Source: Bradyrhizobium centrolobii | Lineage (GTDB): Bacteria; Pseudomonadota; Alphaproteobacteria; Rhizobiales; Xanthobacteraceae | NCBI RefSeq assembly: GCF_001641635.1 | Contig: NZ_LUUB01000096.1 | Location: 32,744-96,743 of the forward strand | Length of the DNA: 64,000 nt | Reading direction: 5' to 3' | In this document: positions 25,759 to 34,524 of the stretch, piece by piece | Position numbering within the stretch: position 1 is the stretch's first letter | Layout: each line of letters starts with the position of its first letter | Position numbers and translations under genes: made by a program | The notes under the pieces: model-generated | What the model was told of the DNA's origin: nothing | The model's input: the letters and a program-made list of their open reading frames with translations, nothing else | The model's database searches: none

Positions 25759-26658
25759 CTAGTGGTTCGCGATGAAGGCGAGTACGGCCTCGTCATAGGC
25801 GTGAGGCGCTTCTCCTGGCACGGTATGAGATGAGTCCGGAATTTTGACCCGAGTTCGTTGAGGCAGGCATCGTTCCAGTTCGTCCACGATGCGTTGGAAA
25901 AACTCGGGGCTGTGCTCACCATTTGTCACAAGCGTCGGTGCCGAAATGCGCTTTGCCATGTCGCAGGTGAACACCGGACGTGGGCGGCTAGATATCACGT
26001 CCGCGACGGCCGACAGCGCATTGTCCGACATCATCTTGCGCTCGCTCTCGGACCGTCGGTCGTAGGTGCCGGGGCCGCCGACTCCTTCGGCAAAGAGCCG
26101 CAGCCCGGTCTCGACCTCACCTTTTTTGAATGCCTCCCGTGTGGACGCAAATCGAACGTTCCACTCCTTCAAGACCTCCGCGCCTCCGGGCGTTCCGGCG
26201 AGCAGGCCTGTCGCCGGGGGTTCATTGATGATCAGCGTTTGCACCATCTCGGGGTGATTGGAGGCGAAGAACAGCGCGGCATGTGCACCGGCAGAGTGAG
26301 CAACTATGCGAGCTCGCTTGATGCCGAGCTCCGTCAGGATGGCGGCCAAATCCTCGCCGTGAACGTCTGCCGCGGCATCAGGCAGACCGTCCCTGCTCGT
26401 TGCGTTCGGAAAGTGGTTCTGCCGGCTGTAGGCGATGACACGGTAGCTTTTCGCGAACACCGGAAGATGCACATTCCAAAAGCGATAGTCCTGAAGTCCG
26501 CCGTGTACCAGGACAACGGGATCGCCTTGCCCAGCCTCGATATAGGCGAATTGCGTACCATTGGCGCTGACCTGTTTGACGTCAGCTCCGATAGCTGGTG
26601 TCAAATGCAAAAAGCAAAGAGTTAGGCCGGCCGTCAGTGCTTTGATTCCGAAGTGCAT
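25759..26658 (-). CDS. Secreted alpha/beta hydrolase
   Basis: The ATG at 26658 begins a signal peptide (KALTAGLTLCFLHLTPAIGA, cleavage near residue 25). The mature enzyme has the oxyanion HGG at 52-54, nucleophile Ser122 in AHSAGA and a catalytic His278 in SSHTVPGE; the acid may be Glu248. It has 299 residues. The frame is open upstream to 26748 but without a signal sequence there. Substrate unknown; esterase or epoxide-hydrolase-like families fit. It lies inside the interval between the two ABC ATPase fragments. Confidence 0.88.
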   Translation of the reverse strand: MHFGIKALTAGLTLCFLHLTPAIGADVKQVSANGTQFAYIEAGQGDPVVLVHGGLQDYRFWNVHLPVFAKSYRVIAYSRQNHFPNATSRDGLPDAAADVHGEDLAAILTELGIKRARIVAHSAGAHAALFFASNHPEMVQTLIINEPPATGLLAGTPGGAEVLKEWNVRFASTREAFKKGEVETGLRLFAEGVGGPGTYDRRSESERKMMSDNALSAVADVISSRPRPVFTCDMAKRISAPTLVTNGEHSPEFFQRIVDELERCLPQRTRVKIPDSSHTVPGEAPHAYDEAVLAFIANH

Positions 26659-26942
26659 GGCGAAACCCCGGCATCTCAAGGTCGAGCAGAATACCTCGGC
26701 GATGGAAACTCCACCATGCGACGTTGCGTTGCACCTTCGACGCGGCAAGCAGCATGAGAAAAGATGGCAGCGCTAACGCACTCGTGAACGTCACCGCAGG
26801 ACAGCCGCTCTCCTTGCGAGTGAACACAAGGGGCGGCAGGCGCGACCAACGCAACAGGGGGAAGACTTGCCACAGCGCGTGCCTCAACGCCGGCGGTATG
26901 TCAGGAGGTTCGAGGCAGCATTTCCTGTTCCGGGAGACGCAT

Positions 26943-28331
26943 ATGCTGCAGTTGAAAGACAAGGTCGGACGGTTCGCGGCGACGGGTCGCAGCTGCCAGA
27001 ACTGGAAAAAGGACCAGGAGCTGGTCATTTCGCTGCTCAACAAGATCGCCATCTCCGACGGAGGTGCCGAGAACACGCTCAAACCGCAGCTGGTCGTGAC
27101 CGGTCACGCCAGCGACAGCCTTTACAGCTCGATTCTGTATTTCCAGCAAAAGAACTTCCCCGGCACGCCCGACGGCTATGTTCGACCTGCCGGCCCGACA
27201 TTCAATCGGCTCGTTGACCTCTCGACAAAGGCAGCCGCCAAGCCCCCTACGCCAAAGGGCCAATGGGATGCGATCGCGACCCCTTCCGTCAATGCCGCAC
27301 TTAGCAAAGGCCTCGCCGACGATTCAAAGCTGGATTACGCGGAGGTGGTCGATATCATCAGGGCCACCGTCACGGACGGCATGGTCACCGCATTCGAGTT
27401 GGACGACCTGCTCACCATTGCCAATACCTCCAGAACGCTCACCCCTACGTCGAAAAAGCTCATCACGCTTTTCGTCGGCGACGAAAAGAAGAAGTGGCTC
27501 GGGGTCGGACCCTACGACCTCAATTCGGACCACAAGAAAATCGCCGCGGAAATGGTCTGCGATTTCCTCAAGAACACGAGGACGACGTTCTTTCCGAAGC
27601 TCGACCCACACCGCGTCGGGATAGGCATTCTCAGGCGCATTGCGAAGCCGAGCCTCATCGATCAGGACAAGGGAAGTCTGTGCGGCCCCTCCGCGCTGAT
27701 GTTCAGCTACGCATCCGATAAGCCGGGGGATTACGCGCGGTTCGCGATCGACCTCTATCAGAAGGGGCAGGCGAACCTCGGCCGCCTGCTGATCAAGCCG
27801 GGTAAGGATGTGAGGAACTTCACCCCGCCCTGGTCGCTGGACCACGTCGATTGGCTGACATGCGCCTCCATACGCGATTCGGAAAATTGGTTCCTCGATT
27901 TCGACGACACAGGCAAGATCAGCGATGTCGCGGGTATCACCTTGCCGAGCGAAATGGAGCAATGGTTTCGCAAGGCAGGGTACCGGGACGTTCGCGAGAA
28001 CACCAACATTTCGCGATTGAACAAAGACATCGACGATGTAAACGAAGCCAACGCCCTGCTCGCCGACGGATATCGCGTATGTCTTTTCATAAGCGCCAAT
28101 ATGACGGACTACGACGACCAGTCCGATAAAGGCTCCGCGTTTACGATGCACTGGGTCGTGCTGCGAGAGAAGATACAAGTGGTGAACGGCTACGTGAAGG
28201 CGAAAGTTTTTTCATGGGGCAACGGAGGTTACGAGATACCGCATCCGGATAAAAAAACCGGTGCCATAAAGCCCCTCCCCGTTCGGGACTTCCTTATGAA
28301 TTTTTATGGATACGTTGCTGCCAAGGCGTGA
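26943..28331 (+). CDS. Putative cysteine peptidase with N-terminal peptidoglycan-binding-like domain
   Basis: The ATG at 26943 has CGGGAG upstream; the frame is open to 26724. The product is 462 residues. Residues 1-92 follow the pattern of a peptidoglycan-binding repeat (DQELVISLLNKI, then ILYFQQKN, DGYVRPAGPT). Residues 128-180 are a helical segment with DG-VT-E spacing. Residues 235-460 show GSLCGPSALMF (Cys247), TMHWVVL (His403) and FSWGNGGY (Asn427), the order of a papain-like Cys-His-Asn triad. No signal peptide is seen, so a specialised export route or a cytoplasmic role is possible. Function is inferred from pattern only. Confidence 0.75.
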   Translation: MLQLKDKVGRFAATGRSCQNWKKDQELVISLLNKIAISDGGAENTLKPQLVVTGHASDSLYSSILYFQQKNFPGTPDGYVRPAGPTFNRLVDLSTKAAAKPPTPKGQWDAIATPSVNAALSKGLADDSKLDYAEVVDIIRATVTDGMVTAFELDDLLTIANTSRTLTPTSKKLITLFVGDEKKKWLGVGPYDLNSDHKKIAAEMVCDFLKNTRTTFFPKLDPHRVGIGILRRIAKPSLIDQDKGSLCGPSALMFSYASDKPGDYARFAIDLYQKGQANLGRLLIKPGKDVRNFTPPWSLDHVDWLTCASIRDSENWFLDFDDTGKISDVAGITLPSEMEQWFRKAGYRDVRENTNISRLNKDIDDVNEANALLADGYRVCLFISANMTDYDDQSDKGSAFTMHWVVLREKIQVVNGYVKAKVFSWGNGGYEIPHPDKKTGAIKPLPVRDFLMNFYGYVAAKA

Positions 28332-28333
28332 TT

Positions 28334-28500
28334 GCCAGCCGCGCAGCGAGCAGCTGAAGGCGATTTTGCGCCGGGTTCACGAGGCGAAACAGGACAGATG
28401 CTCGTAAACCCCTGCGGCAATTCAGGGCGCATATGAGGTCCGCAGTGCATCTGGTAGCGGCCCAATAGCAGGCCTCAGCAAAGGTCCGAGTTGGGCCCAG
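28334..28500 (+). pseudogene. 3' fragment of the second ABC ATPase gene copy and its downstream flank
   Basis: From GCCAGCCGCGCAGCGA onward this aligns with 22891 to about 23055: the last codons of the intact ATPase gene and 100 bases after its stop (for example TATGAGGTCCGC in both). Divergence is higher than in the 5' piece, with small gaps, and the stop codon is not conserved in place. It begins three bases after the stop of the cysteine-peptidase-like gene. Confidence 0.82.
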
Positions 28501-28534
28501 AAACGGACATCCACGCGCTTTCGCTCAGCAAGTA

Positions 28535-28901
28535 TCACCACACGTGCCGCAGGACGCCCTTGCCGGCGTAGGACGCGGTGACGCTGGAGAACTCTCCCTC
28601 GAAAGTCGCCACCGCGGACCAGCCATTCAGCCATTTCATCTCGACGGGTGCGGTGGTGAGCGCGGACACTCGCCTGCGCCGCACCATTGACGACAAAGCT
28701 CGCGCCCGGCAGGGCCTGGAAGGTCGCAGCAACCGACCGGTCGGGATGATAGTCGTGCGCCCAGGCGAAGCGGCTGCGCAGCGTGAGCACGGCGGTCGCA
28801 AGCGTGAAGGATTTGTCGGAGCGGATGCCGAGTTCGGTGCGGCTGCCGGTCACGGTCTTTCCGGCATAGCTCAAGGCAAAGGCGGGCGATCCCGAGATCA
28901 C
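28535..28901 (-). pseudogene. Frameshifted remnant of an autotransporter beta-barrel domain
   Basis: Read on the minus strand from 28901, one frame gives SRTELGIRSDKSF and ATFQALPGASFVVNGAAQ. The next frame, from about 28680, gives TTAPVEMKWLNGWSAVATF and ends SYAGKGVLRHVW with a stop at 28535. Joined, these are the last strands of a type V (autotransporter) outer-membrane barrel ending in an aromatic residue, as the family requires. A frameshift and the missing passenger domain show it is dead. Confidence 0.8.
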
Positions 28902-29292
28902 CTGCAGTCACACTCATCACGCCATTCCTGACAGAGTCCAGTACGGCTCAGCAGTATCAGGGCGGGCCCAAATCGTCTGTTCCTCCCACGATGCAACAAA
29001 TCGGCCACGGCGATATCTATGCGCAGGGCATCGATGTCTACGCTCCACGAGCAGACATCTATGCGCAGGGAGTCAGAACCAACAAATCCCACGCTTATCG
29101 CAGTGGCCCAAGGACTGTCGTTCCGTACAGCAAATGAGAGGATTTCCGCTTCGGGTTTTGCTGCGCTTTCTCAATGCGGCGAACATCCGCTCGTTAATAA
29201 GCTGGCCTGTTCCGGCTATTCACCCGAGCGAGCAGCTGTCAGTAGCCTAGTTGCCTGCTTGCCCGGGCGGACTTGACGCGGAACCAACCCGG
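28902..29292. other. Gene-free stretch with a short direct repeat
   Basis: No gene is supported. A 17-base unit, GATATCTATGCGCAGGG at 29012-29028, recurs with one change at 29053-29069, 41 bases later. The sequence is otherwise featureless and of modest GC. Confidence 0.5.
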
Positions 29293-29694
29293 TCACCTGC
29301 TCCCGTTCATGAACGCCTGCATCTCTTCCATGGTAAGCTTGCCATCTTTGTTCGTGTCCATTGCCTTGAAGATTCGTTCGTGAGCCGCCTGAAACTCCTG
29401 CAATGAAATGGTCCCGTCGCCATCGGCGTCCATCAGAGCGAACATCATGCGCATCATGATCGGTGGTCCCATCGCGCGCCCGCCCATCATGCCCCGTCCC
29501 ATCATATGTCCCATCATGCCGCCGCCCATCATGCTTCCGTGCCCCATCGTGCCCCCGCCTTCCTGGCCCATGGGATGCGATTGCGTTTGTTGCTGATCTG
29601 GTTGGGGGGCCATTTGGTTTTGTGCAAAGGCACCCACAGTGCCGTACGCCAGAATGAGAGCAGATGTCGTGAGTCCCAAGATGCGACCGTGCAT
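29293..29694 (-). CDS. Exported EF-hand protein with Met/Gly-rich linker
   Basis: The 133-residue protein has a signal peptide ending GAFAQ (residue 25). A methionine- and glycine-rich segment (about residues 49-85, repeats like MMGGGMMGHMMG) follows, then two calcium-binding loops: DADGDGTISLQEF and DTNKDGKLTMEEM. Both loops have the expected acidic positions. GAGGAGG precedes the ATG. It probably binds calcium in the periplasm; the Met/His-rich part could also bind copper, which is inference. Confidence 0.88.
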   Translation of the reverse strand: MHGRILGLTTSALILAYGTVGAFAQNQMAPQPDQQQTQSHPMGQEGGGTMGHGSMMGGGMMGHMMGRGMMGGRAMGPPIMMRMMFALMDADGDGTISLQEFQAAHERIFKAMDTNKDGKLTMEEMQAFMNGSR

Positions 29695-30041
29695 TTGAAA
29701 ACCTCCTCAAAAGCGTTGCTGCCGTCCGATTCCCGCCCTGAGCAATATTGATCCTATCACTTTTCGCCATGGCAGCCGCTATTGAGACGATTAGGCTTCG
29801 GCGCGTCGGAACCAAGACGGAGAACGCACGCGTTAGACCACGTGCCGGACCGCTATGGGTCAAAATGCGAAGAACTCATCATGAGCAAATCAAGTCCGGT
29901 ATGCCCCATTGAGCGGTCTCAAGGAGGCGTGCCGTCAACTTCGCTGATGGCCAGATGCGGACGCACACTGCAGATTGCACGGGCCAGTCCTATCTAGCAC
30001 CACATTGGCGGACTCTAACAGAATTCCGCAAGCGACGAGGG
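29695..30041. other. Gene-free stretch
   Basis: This gap of about 350 bases carries the EF-hand gene's ribosome site at its left end. I see no credible coding frame, repeat or RNA gene in the rest. Confidence 0.45.
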
Positions 30042-30311
30042 CTAAATGATCCCAAAGATATGGGCGAGCCAAAGTAGCTCCGCGCGATAAGCAGCCGCCA
30101 GCGTGTAACCATACCAGATCAGGAAAACGCCGACGAGACGAAGCACGATTGCCGTAGGCCGCCACCCCTCTCTGACCGCGGGCAGTAGGGCATAGTTCGT
30201 GTTCACATATTGCTGTAACCGCTTCGGCCACAACAATGCCCATAAGCCCACTGAAGTGATCACCACACTTACGAAAAGCTGGATCGCCAGCACTACCGCG
30301 CCACGTGACAT
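30042..30311 (-). CDS. Small membrane protein, 89 aa
   Basis: Two hydrophobic helices are evident, residues 5-28 (VVLAIQLFVSVVITSVGLWALLW begins here) and about 55-75 (LRLVGVFLIWYGYTLAAAY). They are joined by a charged loop. GGAGA lies before the ATG at 30311. It has no recognised family and stands alone, so its role is unknown. Confidence 0.7.
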   Translation of the reverse strand: MSRGAVVLAIQLFVSVVITSVGLWALLWPKRLQQYVNTNYALLPAVREGWRPTAIVLRLVGVFLIWYGYTLAAAYRAELLWLAHIFGII

Positions 30312-30475
30312 CGCAGTCTCCTGTTATCCAGCAGAGAACGCGGCGCCCTTACGACACCGACATTGACGCGCGGGAGGATGTGCCCGACGCCATATGGATT
30401 CCAGTGGGATTGAAAGGCGACTGTATATAGGTCAGCTTACGTCCGAGGCATGCGGAGAAGTCCGCTTCGGGTCTT

Positions 30476-30631
30476 GGCTGTGTGAAAACGCCAAGACGTT
30501 TGAGCGCGTTAGAACATGCTATTCGTCCAAGACCGTTCTGGTGCTCAAGCCCGCAAGCGACTTCTGCTTAGACGACGCGCTGAAGAGTGTAATTCTAGTC
30601 GCGCTTCGATCCTTCGCGTTTTTACACAGCC
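30476..30631. mobile_element. MITE-like element with IS-type terminal inverted repeats
   Basis: GGCTGTGTGAAAACGC (30476-30491) is mirrored by GCGTTTTTACACAGCC (30616-30631), 15 of 16 bases matching. The 156-base element has no coding capacity. Ends of this kind (GGCTGTGTRAAAAC) are typical of IS1182-like insertion sequences, so it is probably a non-autonomous derivative. No clear target duplication is seen. It explains most of the 30312-30704 gap. Confidence 0.65.
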
Positions 30632-30704
30632 AGGGTCACGAGCGGTAATGCTCTGACTGATCGTAGGATCTCCGCTTGGCCGTCGGAAGCTGACGTCCGC
30701 GCCG

Positions 30705-32228
30705 TTATGAGCGCACGCCCTCGACCACACTCCGTGTCGCGGTTGCAGCCTGCGCCGCGCCGGGTTGCGACAGGAGCTCACCCCACATGCGGAAACGCTC
30801 GCCGGCATTTGCGCGCGTGACGGAGAACGGCTGATCGAAGATCGCGAGAGGTTCGGCGTCCAACCTGAACTGCGGCCAGACGTCCGCAACATCCGGCACG
30901 CCGGTGGCGACGAAGCGCAGCACGCTCGCCTGAAACCGCGCGGCCACCTCGACATCCGTTGGCGTCATCGGACCGCCCTTGCGCCGCAGAATCGGGCGAT
31001 CGATGAAGCCGGGCAGATGCGCCCAGAGGCAGGCATTGTCGGCGCCGTGGGTCGGTCCTTGCGACAGGAACGGCTCCAGCGCCGGGCGATGGTCGAACCG
31101 GCTCAGCCATACCGCACCACCCGCCGCAGCGTGATGCCGCGCGAGATCGGCCATCGGGCGATGCCAAAACGCATCCGACAGCAGCGCCTCATAGGCGTCC
31201 TGGTCCGCGCGCGCCGTCGCGCGGTAGCAGGCGAGCAAACGATCCCAGCCGGCATCGCCGAATGCGACGCGCACCTGCCGCTCGGTGACGCGGATCATCG
31301 CGGCCGGCGGGGTGCTCTTCAGGAACATCACCATCTCGTCGCGGCAGGAGCCGAGCCAGAGCGAAATGCCGCGCAAGCTTCCATCGGCAAAGGCATCGCG
31401 CGGCTCGCGCGGGATCACGGCGCCGTCGAGCACCGGGCCGAACACGGTGCCTGAGTCCGTCTCATCCGCCAGCCTGCGACTGATGCGCTCCGTCGCTGCA
31501 AAGAGCTGCGGCAACGGCACGCTCGCAGTCGCGCTCGGCTCGCGCGCAAGCCCGAGCTCGGCGAGCAAGCGGCGCGCGACATCGTCGGCATGATCCGCGC
31601 TCATGATGTTTCGGCCGGGCGCACTGAGCGCAAGGGCGCGGATGAACTTGCCTTTGGCCTGCGGCAGGGTTGCCAGCGCGATCACCATGGAGGCGCCGGC
31701 CGACTGGCCCGAGAGCGTCACCGCGTCCGGATCGCCGCCGAAAGTCGCGATGTTGGCGTGAACCCAGTCGAGCGCTAAGAGCGCATCCGAGATGGCAAGG
31801 TTGTTGGCCTCGTCCAATCCGTGGCGATGCAGTTGCAGGAAGCCGAGCGGCCCGAGCCGGTAGTTGATGGTGACGATGACGGCCGGACCGTGCGCGGCGA
31901 GGAAGCCGCCGTCATAGTCGGCGCCACCGCCGGTGACGAAGGCGCCGCCATGGATGAAGATCAATACCGGCAGCGGGCGATCGGCCGCTGCCGGCGTCCA
32001 GATGTTCAGGCTGAGACAGGACGCCTCAATCGCATGATCAAGATGACCGGGCTGCGGCGCATAAGCGCCGTAGTCCGTGCATCGGCGCGGCTCCGTCCAC
32101 GCGCGGGGCGGCGCTGCCTTGGCAAAGCGCCGCGCGATCGCGAACGGCACGCCCTTGAAGGCGCGTACGCCCGCCTGCTCGGCGCCGACAATGGGCCCGC
32201 TCGTGGTCGGAACTGCGTTGGTCAGCAT
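30705..32228 (-). CDS. Type B carboxylesterase
   Basis: The 507-residue esterase has the oxyanion HGGAF at 93-97, CLSLNIWTP in front, and the nucleophile Ser176 in GQSAGAS. A later GxxH context (QGPTHGADN) holds the probable catalytic histidine. No signal peptide is present, so it is cytoplasmic. The ATG at 32228 is preferred to upstream in-frame codons that overlap the transporter gene 22 bases before it. Paired with an MFS carrier and a divergent TetR regulator, it may hydrolyse an imported ester. Confidence 0.9.
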   Translation of the reverse strand: MLTNAVPTTSGPIVGAEQAGVRAFKGVPFAIARRFAKAAPPRAWTEPRRCTDYGAYAPQPGHLDHAIEASCLSLNIWTPAAADRPLPVLIFIHGGAFVTGGGADYDGGFLAAHGPAVIVTINYRLGPLGFLQLHRHGLDEANNLAISDALLALDWVHANIATFGGDPDAVTLSGQSAGASMVIALATLPQAKGKFIRALALSAPGRNIMSADHADDVARRLLAELGLAREPSATASVPLPQLFAATERISRRLADETDSGTVFGPVLDGAVIPREPRDAFADGSLRGISLWLGSCRDEMVMFLKSTPPAAMIRVTERQVRVAFGDAGWDRLLACYRATARADQDAYEALLSDAFWHRPMADLARHHAAAGGAVWLSRFDHRPALEPFLSQGPTHGADNACLWAHLPGFIDRPILRRKGGPMTPTDVEVAARFQASVLRFVATGVPDVADVWPQFRLDAEPLAIFDQPFSVTRANAGERFRMWGELLSQPGAAQAATATRSVVEGVRS

Positions 32229-32250
32229 GCGATCGTTATCCTGTCTTCGC

Positions 32251-33591
32251 TCAAGCGCGCCGCTTGCCGAGATCGGCGATGTCGACGGTGTGGGTTTCGC
32301 GCGCGGTGGCCGCCGCTGCTGCTGCAATGACGCAGCAGCAGGCGACGAAGGCCGCGACCGGGATCCAGCCGTTCGGCCCCTCGCCGACGAGGCTCGCGCT
32401 CACCAGCGGCGTGAAGCCGGCGGCGAGGAAGCCGAGCTGCGTGCCGATCGCGGTCCCGGAATAGCGTACACGCGCCTCGAACATCTCCGCATAGAAGGAC
32501 GGCCAGATCGCGTTCGGCGCGGCGTAGATGATGCCGGAGAGGATCATCGCGGCGGCAAAGATCGCGAGCGTGTTCCCAGAGGTGACCGCGATGAAGTACG
32601 GGAACACCAGCACCGCGCAGCCGAGCGCGCCGCCGATGAATACCGGCTTGCGGCCGATGCGATCGGCCAGCAGCGCCCACAGCGGCTGAGTGATCAGCGC
32701 CGTGACGTTGCCGAGCACGCCGGCCCACAGCATGGTCGGACGCGCGACGCCGAATTTGCTCGTGGCATAGCCGAGCGCGAACACGGCGGTCATCGTGCTC
32801 ACGGTGGCGATCAGCGCACAGACGATCACGCGCAGCACGTCCGGCCAGTAGTCGCGCAACAGGGTGACCACCGGGAAGCGGGCGACCTTCGCCTTGTCCT
32901 TGATCTCGGTGAAGACGGGCGTCTCCGGCATGGTCCGCCGCACCAGATAGGCGACGAGCAGCACGAGCGCCGAGAGCAGGAACGGAATGCGCCAGCCCCA
33001 GCCCAGCAATTGATCCTCCGGCAGGCTCGACACCGGGATGAACACCAGCGTCGCCAGGATCGCGCCGGCCTGCGTGCCGCTCAGTGTCCAGCTCGTGAAG
33101 AAGGCGCGGTTGGAGTTGGCGGAATGCTCCAGCGTCAATGAGTTCGCGCCGCTCTGCTCGCCGGCCGCCGACAGGCCCTGCAACAGACGCAACAGCGTCA
33201 GGATGATCGGCGCGGCGTTGCCGATCGCTTTCGCATCCGGCAGGAGGCCAATCGCGAGCGTCGAGCCGCCCATCAGCACCAGCGTGAACAGGAGCACCGT
33301 CTTGCGCCCGATGCGGTCGCCGAAATGGCCGAGGATGATGGCGCCGACGGGACGCGCGATATAGCCGATGCCGAAGGAGAGCAGCGCAAGCAGCGTCGCG
33401 GTCGACGGGTCGACATTGGCGAAGAACACTTTTGGAAAGATCAGCGCGGCCGCGGTGCCGTAGATGAAGAAGTCGTAGTATTCGAGCATGCTGCCGACGA
33501 AGCTGACGAGCGCGGCGCGCTTCGGCAGCTTGTTCTTAGTGGCCACGGTGGCGGATGGCGCATGTAGCGATGCGGTTGACGTCAGGCTCAC
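32251..33591 (-). CDS. MFS transporter, metabolite:H+ symporter family
   Basis: A 446-residue MHS-type carrier with SMLEYYDFFIYGTAAALIF in helix 1, GHFGDRIGRK in loop 2-3 and LLQGLSAAGEQSGAN in helix 4. The start is a GTG at 33591 with GGGAGGAG upstream. It forms an operon with the carboxylesterase and is divergent from a TetR gene; a symmetrical operator-like site lies between them at 33697-33710. Confidence 0.92.
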   Translation of the reverse strand: MSLTSTASLHAPSATVATKNKLPKRAALVSFVGSMLEYYDFFIYGTAAALIFPKVFFANVDPSTATLLALLSFGIGYIARPVGAIILGHFGDRIGRKTVLLFTLVLMGGSTLAIGLLPDAKAIGNAAPIILTLLRLLQGLSAAGEQSGANSLTLEHSANSNRAFFTSWTLSGTQAGAILATLVFIPVSSLPEDQLLGWGWRIPFLLSALVLLVAYLVRRTMPETPVFTEIKDKAKVARFPVVTLLRDYWPDVLRVIVCALIATVSTMTAVFALGYATSKFGVARPTMLWAGVLGNVTALITQPLWALLADRIGRKPVFIGGALGCAVLVFPYFIAVTSGNTLAIFAAAMILSGIIYAAPNAIWPSFYAEMFEARVRYSGTAIGTQLGFLAAGFTPLVSASLVGEGPNGWIPVAAFVACCCVIAAAAAATARETHTVDIADLGKRRA

Positions 33592-33696
33592 GAAATCTCC
33601 TCCCGGTGTGTGGCGGTGCGGCTCACGTCAGGCGGCTGACCGCCTCGCGCGAGTTTTCTGGTTCTTGTTGCCGCAAGCTTGGTTTGGATCCATAAT

Positions 33697-33710
33697 GTAC
33701 GAACTAGTAC
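33697..33710. promoter_or_regulatory. Probable TetR operator
   Basis: GTAC-GAACTA-GTAC is a near-perfect dyad (extended form TGTACGAACTAGTACGT) in the AT-richer middle of the gap between the MFS gene (start 33591) and the TetR gene (start 33803). Local TetR regulators usually bind such a site and repress both genes. This is a motif inference. Confidence 0.55.
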
Positions 33711-33802
33711 GTTTATGCAAGATCGTTCCGAGACGATGCCTGGACGGACGAAATTTGCCTTCACCTTCAAGGTGATCCATAGAACTGGCGGGAGAAACAG
33801 TG

Positions 33803-34453
33803 ATGCTCGAGCGCATGCCGCCCCCACCGAAGCGCACCAACGACCCCGAGCGCACCAAGCGCGACATCCTCGAAGTGGCGACGCTGGAATTCGCCCGCGA
33901 AGGCTATTCCGGCGCCCGCGTCGATGCGATCGCGGCGCGCACCCGCACATCGAAGCGGATGATCTATTACTATTTCGGCGGCAAGGAGCAGCTCTACCTC
34001 GCGGTGCTGGCGGAGGCCTATCGCAGCATTCGCGCGCTGGAGGATCAGCTCGACATCGGAAGCTGCGACGCGCGCGAGGGACTGCGCCGGCTGATCGAGG
34101 CGACCTTCGACCACGACGAGCGCAATCCGAACTTCATCCGCCTCGTCAGCATCGAGAACATCCATTACGGCAGGCATCTCAAGCAGACACCGCAACTGCG
34201 CCAGCTCAACGCCAGCGTGATCTCAACGCTCGATCGCCTCCTCGCACGCGGCCGCGAGGAAGGCGTCTTCCGTGGCGACGTCGACGCCATCGACCTGCAT
34301 CTGGCCATCAGTTCCTACTGCTTCTTCCGCGTCGCCAACCGCCACACCTTCGGCGCGCTGTTCGATCGCGACCTCAGCGAGCCGAAGGTGCTGGCGAGGA
34401 GCCGGCAGCAGATCGTGGAGATGATCTTGGCGTGGCTGGCGGGGAAGGCGTGA
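33803..34453 (+). CDS. TetR family transcriptional regulator
   Basis: The 216-residue protein has the TetR helix-turn-helix at about residues 18-63 (ILEVATLEFAREGYSGAR, SKRMIYYYFGGKEQLYLA). The ATG at 33803 follows GGGAG; a GTG one codon earlier is possible. The C-terminal ligand domain resembles the group with FxRVANRHTFGALF near the end. It is divergent from the MFS-esterase operon and is its likely repressor. Confidence 0.92.
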   Translation: MLERMPPPPKRTNDPERTKRDILEVATLEFAREGYSGARVDAIAARTRTSKRMIYYYFGGKEQLYLAVLAEAYRSIRALEDQLDIGSCDAREGLRRLIEATFDHDERNPNFIRLVSIENIHYGRHLKQTPQLRQLNASVISTLDRLLARGREEGVFRGDVDAIDLHLAISSYCFFRVANRHTFGALFDRDLSEPKVLARSRQQIVEMILAWLAGKA

Positions 34454-34524
34454 GGATAGCAGGGCTGATCGGGCTGCTCGCTCGGACGGCCTGCGTTGGG
34501 TCGGAAGAGCTTCCACATCCCGCC

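Noticed and set aside
28898..29092. 64-residue minus-strand frame with an internal repeat
   Set aside because: The repeat comes from the short direct DNA repeat at 29012 and 29053; there is no ribosome site or similarity to a known protein.
30394..30648. 84-residue frame over the MITE-like element
   Set aside because: The frame crosses both terminal repeats of the element and has no coding character.
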